From contig CAJNOP010000128.1 of the NCBI GenBank assembly GCA_905250075.1, positions 283,441 through 347,440 of the forward strand: DNA of 64,000 nucleotides, read 5' to 3'. The stretch is from Rotaria sp. Silwood1. Its lineage: Eukaryota; Rotifera; Eurotatoria; Philodinida; Philodinidae. Of this stretch, positions 25,921 to 36,465 are shown piece by piece (the first letter of the stretch is position 1; each line of letters opens with the position of its first letter). The notes below the pieces were generated by a model. It saw nothing but the letters and a program-made list of their open reading frames with translations, had not been told where the DNA came from and did not search any database. The translations under genes were made by a program, and so were the position numbers.

Positions 25921-27554
25921 GCTGGTATAGTCTGGATGTGTATTTTTGTTTTTTCTTTGGTTTCTTCTCTTGTTTCCTCTGACGTCCAACCATTTTCATA
26001 CGTATATAGAAACACGTGTCTCGTTTTGCTAATCTTCTTCGTATGGCCTCACACACACTATGCATATTAAAAATGAATTAAGAGACATGACTGATGTGAA
26101 GTTTAAAACATATTTAATTCATCTTTTCAATATGATTTTATTTTTAATATCTCTAGCTAATCGTAGGTCGAGGAGCAGAACAAAAACAATGAAAGATATT
26201 TATAAATAGATAAAGAAATAAGAATGAGGTCCCTAGAATGGCTCGTTATCTTGAAATAAAATACTATTTCACTGCCCCATATTATATTGTATTCCTATAT
26301 TTTTATGACACTATAGCGGCTCTACTCAATACTAGTTAGTGGATTAACTATTATAGGGCAGAAGGATATTGATTTACAACAGACATGAAACTTTTTTCAT
26401 TTCTCTAGTGTGTTGGAGGCCTATGAGTCTGTGTATGTATGTGTAGTTAGTTGTTGTATGTTTACTCATGAAAGAAAGAAATAAAAATTTTGAGGCAAAA
26501 CTTTAACAACATGTAAACAAACAATTTCGAAATAACAAGAGATGCTTCATCGAATAATGAAGCAAAAGTTTGGATATCATCAATTATTGGATCTTCTTCA
26601 AAATTTTGTGATAATATTGTTGATTTTTTTGAGTGATGAGTTGAAATATTTATTTAGGCATCATCTGTCGTTTTGGATATGATGATAGATAGTCGTTTGT
26701 ATTCATCTTTTCCCGCTTTAATATTAAATAGGTTCGTAAATCAAATGACGGAGCCAGAGAGTGGTCAGCCATTTCTAAAAACCTTTAAGTTTCTTATAAA
26801 GATGAGACAATCTAATATTATTGATGAAGAAAATATTTCCTTTTTCAGTCTCAAACGGGAACTAACGCTCAGCAACAAGTATTTTTAGCTCGGTCAGTAC
26901 TCGAACAATTGGTATTATATCAGTTGATTTAATTGTTTCAATTCGTTGGTAATACGTCGGATTCATAACTACTGTGATTATTATTTTATATAATGGTTTT
27001 GAAGTGTTGTTTTATGTTTCTGGAGAACTTATTTGTTAGAGAAAAACAAGGATTTCTCGGTACTTTTTATGTATTCATATTTTATTTCTTGTCGTTCAAA
27101 TGATATTGAAAAGAATTTGCATTTTGTTATTCACTCGTAAGGATCATCTTTGCAATATTTATTTATTTATTATTTTTTTCTGTAATTGCCTTAAGATCTT
27201 GATAGTATGCTATAGGTGTATGAAATTCAATTGTATTTTATTTTTAGCATCTGTTTCAATCATTTGGCTGAGTGAGAAAAGAAACAGAAATATGAAGATG
27301 TATAGGTATTGACAAAGTATGGTTGTTAACATTCCTTTTTTGTTTCTATTCTTCGTTCTCCACGTGCTGAAAGGCTTCTGCGTCTCCACATCAAGAAGTA
27401 CAATCGATAAGAATAGATAAGCATAGATATTATATAAAAAAACAAAGAGAGAACATTTCAAAGGGTAAGACTATTCCACACAGATTTTAAGCAACGCAAA
27501 ACCATTTGTCGTCGTAAATCTAAGTTTTTTTTTGGATTGAAAGTGAATTTGTAG
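25921..27554. other. Intergenic, nothing firm
   Basis: 1.6 kb between two plus-strand genes. A stretch around 26540-26635 can be read as a short open segment ending in TGA, but it has no domain and no clear splice partner. No repeats stand out. Confidence 0.4.
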
Positions 27555-28950
27555 ATGTCCGAAACACATATTGATCGTTCTTATTATTCACCGCTATCCA
27601 ATGAAATTGCATCATGGCAACGTGATTATACACCTGGACCGCTTACTCAGAATGAGTTTTATCAATTTTTTGAAGATGGTTTTGTTATTAAACATAATTT
27701 ATTACAACGAGATCAATTAGAACCAGTAATTCAAAGTATAGAACGCGTAGTCGATGAATTAGCACAAGAGCTTTACCAAGCGGTAACGATTTCTTTACTG
27801 AAGAGCCAAATATATATATGTAAAATGATTCTTTCATATGTAAGGGTAAAATTCAAGATCTACATGAAAATGATGGTTTTTATCAACGTTTAACTGCAAT
27901 TGATTCACAGTTTCCAGGTGCTGCTGTTATTCTGCATAAACGTGGTGTTTTGCCACCAGAAATTGCATCATTATGGTCGAGCAAGACATTACTTAGTGTT
28001 GCTAAACAATTACTCGGACCTGATGTTGCTGGACATCCAGTTTGGAATTTAAGAACAAAAGTAGAGAAAAATAGTCATTAAAAAAATACTATTCACAGTT
28101 TTTTAGGTACCCAATCAAGAACAAGTCACTGTTCCTTGGCACCAAGATACTGCTTGTAACATTTTCTATTTAGCATTCATGATTTCCATGATTTTATTTA
28201 GATTTAAATAAAGAATGTTGGAATGTTCTTCAAGTAACAGCATGGATTCCATTATTAGATGCAAATAAAGAAAATGGTTTTGTTTATATAACTTCGTTGA
28301 ATTTAACATAATGATCACATGCATTTTGTTTTTCAAAGGATGTATGCAGTTGTTACCTGGTGGTCATCGTTCAGGTCGTACTTGTAAACATAATTGTTGT
28401 ACTGGTAATACATGGTATGTTGAAGTACCTGTTGAAGAAATGGCAGCAACATTGAAAACTCCAGTCACTGAAAAAACAGTATTTACATGTGAAGTACCAT
28501 TTGGTTCGGTTTTATTTTTGAACAATTTAATTCCACATAAATCAATGGAAAACTATAGTGAAAATGTACGATGGAGTTTAGATTTAAGATGGTAATTATC
28601 GACTTCTCATGAACAATAATTGAGTCTTTTGATTTTCATTTAATAGGCAAAAACCAAATGAACCGAATGGATTTTATGGTTTAAAAGATAACATACTAAT
28701 GGCTAAAGGTGACGATGAAAATTTTAAGCCGGATTGGGAAGAATGGTCAAAGATTAATAGAACAAAATTACAAGAAGCTGTTGTTCAAGAATCTATTAAA
28801 AATGAAATACCAGAATTAAAAGAACGACAAAATGATGATCCATTTGACACAACAATATCAGGACCATGGATGCATAATTGGCCAATTGTACATCATAATA
28901 AGCATACAGCAAACTTAACAAAAAATACTACTAGTTGGCATAAATCATAA
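27555..28950 (+). CDS. Phytanoyl-CoA dioxygenase family protein (PHYHD1-like)
   Basis: Six exons: 27555-27782, 27845-28060, 28107-28155, 28202-28276, 28339-28591 and 28647-28950. They total 1125 nt, 374 aa, and all junctions are in frame. This is an Fe(II)/2-oxoglutarate oxygenase. The metal-binding pair is in VPWHQDTAY (H160, D162), the distal histidine in LIPHKSMENYSENVRWS (H256), and R267 is placed to bind 2-oxoglutarate. The sequence QLLPGGHRSG and the W-rich segment before H160 also fit the PhyH family. The start ATG lies just after a TAG, a plausible acceptor for a 5' UTR exon. It probably hydroxylates a lipid or other small substrate; no peroxisomal targeting signal is evident at the C-terminus (ends SWHKS), so a cytosolic PHYHD1-like role is more likely than peroxisomal PHYH. 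Length is slightly above the family norm because of a C-terminal extension of about 60 residues. Confidence 0.92.
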
Positions 28951-29765
28951 AGAAATATCTTTATTTTCTTAAAAATGATACATTGCTTTTTTTTTTCTTT
29001 ATAAACAATTCTAAATAAAAACGATATTTGAAGAGTTCACCAAACTTGACGCCTGCACGAAAATACTTATGCATCATTATCTTTCCATTCGGTTTTTCAT
29101 TGTACATGTGTGCAAGAGTTTCTTGTTGTCGTTATCATATTCGACAGTAAGTCAACCATGACTGTAAATCGCGTATTCCATTTTATCGTGTTAAAGTTAA
29201 AGATACAAACTATGAATGTGTATATACTATTGCTATTTTCAGTCATAAACGCAATTTACTACCGAATGAAGTACAACTTTTTGGATCGAATTTGCAATAA
29301 GAGTTTGTTTTGCTCAAACCAATTCTGTTCGTGAAATACATAAAGATCTTATGTAAAGATGATGTTCTACATATCCGTTGTAGTAGGATCAATTCGTTAG
29401 TTTAGCTAACAGATTCGAAAATCCTGTCGACTAAATTCTCGTTGGAAATTTTTTAAATACAACACGAACAACTTATCATTTATTCCAAGAGAAAAAAAGT
29501 AATAAAAAATTGAATAATCAAGTTTCGAAATAAGGCTCTACAAGTGCTTTCTTAATCGCAAGGATACAAATACATCCTCACTAGTGGTACATGATGAAGA
29601 TCATTGAAAGGTACTATACAAAGCAGGTCATCTTGTAGAGCTTGATATCCAATCGAGTCATTATACAAATGAAAAACATGAAACCGAAGATGAAAAACTT
29701 CTCACTTTTTGTTATTCTGGAGATATCTTAGGTCAATTATAATTTCTTTCAGAATGTCAATTTAA
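28951..29765. other. Intergenic, nothing recognised
   Basis: AT-rich spacer of about 0.8 kb after the dioxygenase gene. No domain-bearing frame or repeat was found. Confidence 0.45.
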
Positions 29766-30457
29766 ATGAAATTTTTCATATTAGATTTAGGAACTGGTTT
29801 TAATGTAAATCAACATTATTTTTCATTTACAATAAATGCTTGTTTTCCTATTTGTATTAGATATGGTTGTTTATCACAACAAATTATATTCGGAGCATCA
29901 TTTTCAATGGGATATCAAGAAGATTTAGATAATTTACTTTTTACATCACCTGTCGCATTCGGTTTTTCGATCAATGAAGATTTTCAACAACAAGAAAAAG
30001 ACAAACAATGTTAGTTATGAAATTATGAAATAGGGCCTAATTTAAACATTGAAAATAAGAATTATGTCAGTAAATATCTATTTATTATTAATGAAAAAAA
30101 AATAAAATCGATAAATACAGCAAAGCATCAAATTATCTAATTCGTTATTATTATGATGAACGGTTGAATAAAGTTATCATTGAACAAAAAATCACTGGAG
30201 TCAACAGTTAATCGTTGAAAACGTGGTCAACAATTTGTAAAATATTTACTATTGATGATGCCTTCACATTCTTAAATGATATTAAAAAGACATGGTGCCC
30301 CATATTTCGTTCTCTAATTGATAGAAATATTAATATTGTTACACATTATATAGTATATGTTAATTTTCATACATTAGAATTTCTTGTTTATGAACGTATT
30401 CTAACAGATAATAATCCAACAATATTTATACATGATTTCGAAATTCTATTTATTTAA
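29766..30457 (+). pseudogene. Possible remnant of an unknown protein gene
   Basis: Two neighbouring open stretches, 29766-30014 (82 codons) and about 30215-30457 (80 codons), have codon use like real genes here and ordinary globular compositions (GTGFNVNQHYFSFTIN; TWCPIFRSLIDRNIN), but they are separated by about 200 bp rich in stops. The second has no ATG of its own at the head. I recognise no family. They may be two exons of a lineage-specific gene or pieces of a decayed one. Confidence 0.3.
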
Positions 30458-31623
30458 GAAAAAAGGAAATCAATTTTATACATTTTTTTATTAGATCTTC
30501 TCTAAAAATCAGAGAAATTTGATGAAAATACTTTGATTTTCCCACTATGCTCAATGACAAATAGAATCAATGTATGTAATTGTTTTCTTTTTATCTATTC
30601 TCTTTTTCCGTCTTAATTAAATTTACTAATCAATATAATACAGTAAAGCTTTATTCTTTTCTCAACAACAATATGTGAAACGACTAGACTTGTGACAGTC
30701 TCTGATCAAAGAACTGATACTGCAACTAGTCCTCGAAAAAAGAAAAGGGCATCAGATCCAGTTCTCATAAAAGAACCAATGCATGGATTTGTGAACTGTC
30801 ACAGGTCTTGAAAAGACACAACAAAGCCAAACAGTTCGTTTACTTTTACTCGCTGTGGTTTTTTTCGTAGAATTCCATATATCTACAGATTTATTTTTTA
30901 TTTGGTTCGATGACTTTAGCAATCATTTTAAATTATGTATTTAAATAACAGTATTTTACTAGTAGAAAAAAGTTATTTAGCATGACTTTGCACGCAGCTC
31001 AAATATTACATTGATCACCTATATTACAGAACAATTAAATAATTTTCTATGAAAATATTATTTGAATGGCGATGTATACTTTCTTCATAATCTTTTAGCT
31101 TTTCATTTCTTTGATAGAATGTAAACTTAATTAATGAACGTGCCTTCTTTCCTGTCGACGATATAAATATAGTAACTTTTGTCGTTTGATGAATTGGAAT
31201 AGTGATTTACTGCCTCATTTGTTCGTATCATGCATCACAACAGACCACTATTTCCATGGTTTACCTTTTAATATTGAGTCTAATTTTGTTTATGTTGTGG
31301 TAACCATGAACTCTATTACATATGTCAAAATGTGCAGACTACGCCTAGGCCAAACTTGTAACAAACTTTTCGTCATTGACTATATTGTTTTACGAATTTC
31401 TCAGTAGTCTTGCTCTGTTAATATATTTTTTTGTTCATTCTCAGTATAGAAAATTATCAATAAATATATTGAAGAAGTTGTAAGAACACGAATTACTTGA
31501 AATAATATGATAAAATGCGATTTGTGAAAAACTGATTTTTTGAAATCATTGAATTATAGTGAAACATAACTAAGATCCTGTGATTCTCATCTACTCAAAA
31601 AAAAACGAGTCAATACTTATATC
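30458..31623. other. Intergenic, nothing firm
   Basis: 1.2 kb AT-rich DNA. A pair of inverted words (GACTTGTGACAGT near 30690 and ACTGTCACAGGTC near 30798) might mark a small decayed foldback; the evidence is thin. Confidence 0.35.
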
Positions 31624-32194
31624 CATTTCAAATTAAAAAGGGGATGAGTATTTTTGGAATAATTTATTGATAAAAACGAAATAAAAATCTTCGATTTTTA
31701 CCATTTAAAAGAGGACATGAAACTGTATTGAATCTTGAAAACCAGATTGTTCTGACAGGTTTTCTCAGAGCCATCCGTCAAGTTTCTCAAACACAAAATA
31801 TTGTGCAATTTAAAAGTTTTGAAATTTTAAATTTTACTAGTGCACTAGAATTCTTGACTAAAGATCAGTAATCTATACAAGTTCGATGTTAAAAGGTTAA
31901 GCCAATCACGAGTTATTAACATTTTACTGCATGTTTTCGGCAGATTTGTCGTAAAAAATTGACTTTTTCTCTGATTTTCTTTGATGAAAAAACTATCTTC
32001 TTAGTCTACTAAGAAGCCTTATTTTTTTAAAAGACTTGACGGGTGACTCTGAGAAAACTTCTCAGAAAAATCTGATATTCAAGTTTCATTGCAGTTTCAT
32101 TGTCTCTATAAAACGGTGAAAACCGCAGACTTCTATCTCGTTGTTACCAAAAATTATTCCAAAAATACTCATTCGTCATTTATTTTGAAATGAA
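31624..32194. mobile_element. Inverted-repeat (foldback) element, about 570 bp
   Basis: The two ends are imperfect inverted copies. The left arm contains GATGAGTATTTTTGGAATAA, and the right arm contains the complement within TTATTCCAAAAATACTCATT. Matching continues inward for about 150-170 bp, through a segment with GACATGAAACTG on the left and its complement on the right, to TTCTCAGAGCCATCCGTCAAG on the left versus CTTGACGGGTGACTCTGAGAA on the right. A central unpaired part of about 230 bp remains. No coding sequence. It is best read as a MITE or foldback transposon; the superfamily cannot be told because no clear target duplication was seen. Confidence 0.7.
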
Positions 32195-33529
32195 TATTAG
32201 TGCACACTGCCGTTTATTCATAGAATTCTACATATAGTGCTCTTGAAATATTGCTTCCTTTAATTTATCCTTTAGTTTAATTAAAGTTTTGTAATATGTA
32301 AAGATCAACAACTACTCAAGACGGAAATTATGACGCATCAACGTCGGGCAGGACACTTTACCGATAATGACAAACTTCAGAAAAAAATGCAGAGAAATGA
32401 ATCATTTGCAAGTTGATTGATTTAATTTTTCAGATTAAATATAATCCATTGAATTAATATTACTTTCTCATGATTTCATAATTAATATGTGCAAATCTTT
32501 GATTTTTTTAATACAAAGAACTACTTGGGAGACATGATTTATCAATTTCAATATGTATTTATGAGGAATAACCCCCATGCATATCTTTATGCATAGAGTA
32601 GAATAGATTCGCTTTGTAATATAAATAGTTTTCATTATTAAATTATTATTATTATCAAGATTAAACCATATGGAGAAACATCCTAATAATTGATTATATC
32701 AGGATAAAATAGTATCGCTTGTGTAACTAGAAAGAGAATAATCATTTACACTTGTGGAATGTCTAAAGTTGCATTATCTGTCAACTATCTTTTGATAGCT
32801 TTTGCGTCTTTCATATATACTTGATGAAAAAGCTTAAAGAGATAAGAAAATATTGAGTTCTAATTAAGGAAAAGATTGTGCACGAAGTAGACAGTGAGTA
32901 TGGGTTATGAAAAGACAATAAGATATTAAAGCGAGAGAAAAAGAAAAAAGATATTGAAAATTACTTATAGAGATGTGTCTTTATTACAGCAAATCTTTGA
33001 TAAAACAAGATTTTATTTTGCATGATAAAACGAATACAAAAATATTTTCTTCGTCAGTTTTCATTAGATTAAAGACTGGTATACAATATTACTTTTATTT
33101 AAAGAAAGAAAATTTCTGTCAGATTAATTGAAGCAACATTATTGAAATAAACAGATGGAATATTATGTAAACATGAATGAATTAATTATGCGCAGAAACA
33201 ATACAACATGATTCATCGAGTGTTTGCTTTCTTGCATTTCTGTCTTATGTATCTATTTTTTTCTAACAAAGATAAATAAATAATCTGGATTGATATTGTA
33301 CTTTTATGACAAAAAAAAAGGTTGATCAAGAATCAACAAGGATAAATATTGGATTCATTGTTGTAAATGTATTTCTAACTTAGTTTGAATACGAAACAAA
33401 AGTGTATTATTAGAGAAATACTACGTAAATATGTTTGCTGAAATAAAGCTCAGTTCAGAAGTTTATAAAAATTCATTGAGTGAAAAATTATAAGAACAAC
33501 TGCATGCTAAAAGCAAACAAAAGTTATAG
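32195..33529. other. Intergenic, nothing recognised
   Basis: 1.3 kb AT-rich spacer with no recognised exon or repeat. Confidence 0.4.
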
Positions 33530-33721
33530 TTATGTCTTTTTCTCTGGGACACCAAGTTGTTGTCCTTGTGGAAGGTTTGCTGCTGTCAATGATGCTGGAT
33601 TTGTGTCTATTCCAACAGACCGATAACCAGCAGTATTTGAAGTCGGTGATGTGGCTCCTGGATCTTGTGTGGCTCTCCAACTTGAAGAAGAGGATGCAGG
33701 ACCGGCGAATGTTGGACGCAT
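33530..33721 (-). CDS. Small GC-rich open frame, possibly a terminal exon
   Basis: A 63-codon minus-strand frame from ATG at 33721 to TAA at 33530. Its base composition is clearly richer in G+C than the DNA around it, which argues that it is constrained. The product is Ser/Thr/Pro/Gly-rich and probably disordered, with SSSSSWRATQDPG and GYRSVGIDTNPASL. An AG in a CAG context lies seven bases before the ATG, so it could be the last exon of a longer gene or a short gene with a spliced leader. The opposite strand is also open over the same span, but its hydrophobic translation looks like a shadow. No family recognised. Confidence 0.4.
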   Translation of the reverse strand: MRPTFAGPASSSSSWRATQDPGATSPTSNTAGYRSVGIDTNPASLTAANLPQGQQLGVPEKKT

Positions 33722-34396
33722 TTTTACTCTGATAATATTAGTACAGTATTGATGTTTAGAATACGAGAAATATTTATTAACAACAAGCTATACACGTCTA
33801 ATATAGATCTGCTGCCACATATATAATTAATACAGTAACCAACGTAAATAGAACAGAAAAAGGATAGCAACTGTCACAAAAATATGAATTGCGTATTTTT
33901 ATTTATGACAGAAATATCTTTTCTTTTTCACTGACAATTTATTGCCAGATATAAACTTCAACAATAAATAAAGCACAACTATTCTCATTATTAACCCTTA
34001 AAATCAAAACAAATTTATCAAAATATTACCAACTAGATGCATTTGATAATTTACTTCGTGTTAAAAAAATATTTTCGATCTATATATCATTTATTAATAA
34101 TGAAAAAGGAATTAAAAGTTAAAAGAACCAAAATATACGGCAGCAAATGTAGAAGAAATCTTGTTGTAAAAGTGACTGTCATCAATTTAGTTTCATTTCA
34201 TTCAAAGTCAGAACGATCATCAATAAAAACGAACATACACATATGTAATTATGATTATTTTTGAATACTGAGCTCAAGCAACGTAATAAAATTTTGAACT
34301 TGTTTATTGAACTATTACTGTATTGCTGTTCTTTAAATGGCAATAGATGATTTTTCTCAATAGTAATGGTCTCAGTAAAATAGCCATAGTTGAGGT
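33722..34396. other. Intergenic, nothing firm
   Basis: AT-rich spacer; short open frames have no recognisable content. Confidence 0.35.
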
Positions 34397-34672
34397 ATGT
34401 TCAGATTTCTGAAAAAAGAAATTACAGAAATTTCCGAAGCTTCCATCAACTCGATAACTACATAGCAAAGCAAATGAAAATTTTTTGGAAATATTGGAAA
34501 GTTTAGAAATTTTAGAATTTTCTGTAATTTCGAAAATTTCGCTAAGTACAGAATTTTGGAAATTTCAGAACTTTCGGAAATTATATAATTTTGGGAAGTA
34601 TCAAAAAATTTAGAACACAAGTACTTGAAATTTCCCAAACTTCCAAAATTTCCTTTTTCGAAAATCTGAACA
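34397..34672. mobile_element. Small inverted-repeat element with GGAAATTT-type internal words
   Basis: The ends TGTTCAGATTTCTGAAAAAA (left) and TTTTTCGAAAATCTGAACA (right) are inverted and match over about 20 bases. The inside consists of many degenerate copies of GGAAATTTT / AAAATTTCC in both orientations, about 275 bp in all. No coding potential and no clear target-site duplication. Confidence 0.5.
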
Positions 34673-35174
34673 CTGCTGATTATGTATTCTTTGATTCATA
34701 AAAAAATGCAATATGTGCTTTAACAAATTATAAAAATACAATTGACTAATACTTTATAATTGATTTCATTAATAAAAAACTTCAAAATAGATATTTTATG
34801 ACCTAGAAAATAAAATAGCTTTTGCCAATAACTATTGTTTTCATTTCAACAACAAATCAATTGACGAATATCTATCTCGATGATGAAACTATTTTCTAAT
34901 ATATTCTTTCTTATATCATTGAAAATTTCTACAATAGATAAACATCTAACCATTGTTTTTGATTATTTGTATCATGTCAAACATAAACGAAATTGAAGAA
35001 AGATACAATGAACTCGTATTAACATAAATAGAAGAGCAAATATTGATAGTGACATATATCTATCATATTTAAGCACGTAATTATTAAAAACATCTGATCT
35101 TTGGTAAAATAAATGACTCTTTTAATAGATAAAAGTCTCACAAAATACAGTATAAGAAAATTCAATAAAACGTA

Positions 35175-36124
35175 TTATCCATCTGTTGCCAAAAATGTGG
35201 CTTCAGCTTCTGCCAAAACTTGATCAGGTTGTGCTAGTGATAACTAAATAATAAGAATTTTTTTTCATATCGATAAAAAAAAAGAGAAGAAAGCAAGAAT
35301 TTACATCTGGAATAGGATAAGGTGTCGGTAAAATAGCTTGATCTCGTCCAAAATCTTTCATTTCACCTGCTTTACAAATATCATCAACCCATAAACCTTC
35401 CATAAGCTGTCCTCGAGTAACATAGAAAAATTTTCCATGACCATGTTTCTTATTGTCACGCCATTCACCTTCATAACGATTATCATTTGCTAGAAGAAGA
35501 AAAAACCAAATAACATAATCACATCTATAAATAAAAATTAAATAAATTTTATCTCACCTAATCGTAACATGCCCGTTCCATGTCGTTTATCATCAAGCCA
35601 TTGTCCTTCGTAGGTTGATCCATCAGCATAGAACATTCGTCCCCATCCATTTCGTTTATCAGCATAAAATTCTCCTTCATAATATTCATTATCCGAAAAA
35701 AATAAATTTCCATATCCCTATAATATATTATGATGTTTCAATATTTTTCTTTCTATATTCTTACATGTCGCATATTATTTTTCCAACCACCTGCATATTG
35801 TCTTTGAAATTTACCATCAGATGTTTTTACAGTTAATGTACCAAAACCATTTCGTGCATCATTAGCAAAATCACCTTCATAAAAATCTCCTGTCGATTTC
35901 CATATGTAAATACCTTTACCTATTCTATGCGAAATAAAAAACTAGATTCTTATTTCATTAAGTTTGTTCTAACCGTGTTTTTTATCATTTTTCCATTCTC
36001 CTTTATATTGTGAACCATCAGATGAATAGATTGTAGAATGAAAACCTTGTTTACGTGCTTTACGATCCCAAGATTTCCATAATTGTTCAGGAGGTGGACC
36101 TTGTCTATTTCTTAATGATGACAT
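35175..36124 (-). CDS. MORN3: MORN repeat-containing protein 3
   Basis: Five exons on the minus strand: 36124-35974, 35919-35765, 35717-35558, 35489-35305 and 35243-35175. They total 720 nt and 239 aa, almost the same as vertebrate MORN3 (about 240 aa). The N-terminus carries LWKSWDRKARKQGFHS, which is the diagnostic MORN3 lead-in. Six to seven MORN repeats follow (YKGEWKNDKKHGKG, YEGDFANDARNGFG, YEGEFYADKRNGWG, YEGQWLDDKRHGTG, YEGEWRDNKKHGKG and others), then the conserved tail DFGRDQAILPTPYPIP. Introns are 45-61 bp. Known biology of the family is in cilia, flagella and spermatogenic cells, as a scaffold. The next gene on the same strand, GCNA, ends only about 340 bp upstream of this start, so the MORN3 promoter must be short or lie within the GCNA 3' region. 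Confidence 0.95.
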
Positions 36125-36465
36125 TTTATAGCAACAACAAAAAAAAAAGAAATACTAACAAAAAAATATGAAAGTTAAAATGAAAAGAAAACAGAAGACA
36201 TTTTTTAATGCGTTGTCGAGACGATGACGCTTTCTGTTCATATTTTTCTTGTTACTATGACCTCTATCGAAACATATACATCATTATTTAATGTAATAAA
36301 ACATAATATAAAGATGATCTTTTTTCTATATTAATATGAAGCTGATATGTCAAAAAATAATTTTATTTCAATCAAATTAATATTTTATAATCAATTAAGA
36401 AAATCAAGAAAAAAAAGATTTCATATGATTCTCTAACAGATACACGAGAATTGAAAAGAAAAAAA

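Noticed and set aside
26048..26056. Short CACACACAC run as a telomere-type repeat
   Set aside because: A plain CA dinucleotide run with no GGG/CCC units.
30660..30830. Possible small foldback with GACTTGTGACAGT and its complement
   Set aside because: Only about 12 bases pair and the rest does not; could be chance.
33532..33732. Plus-strand frame opposite the GC-rich minus frame
   Set aside because: Hydrophobic Leu-rich translation typical of a shadow; the minus frame has the better composition.
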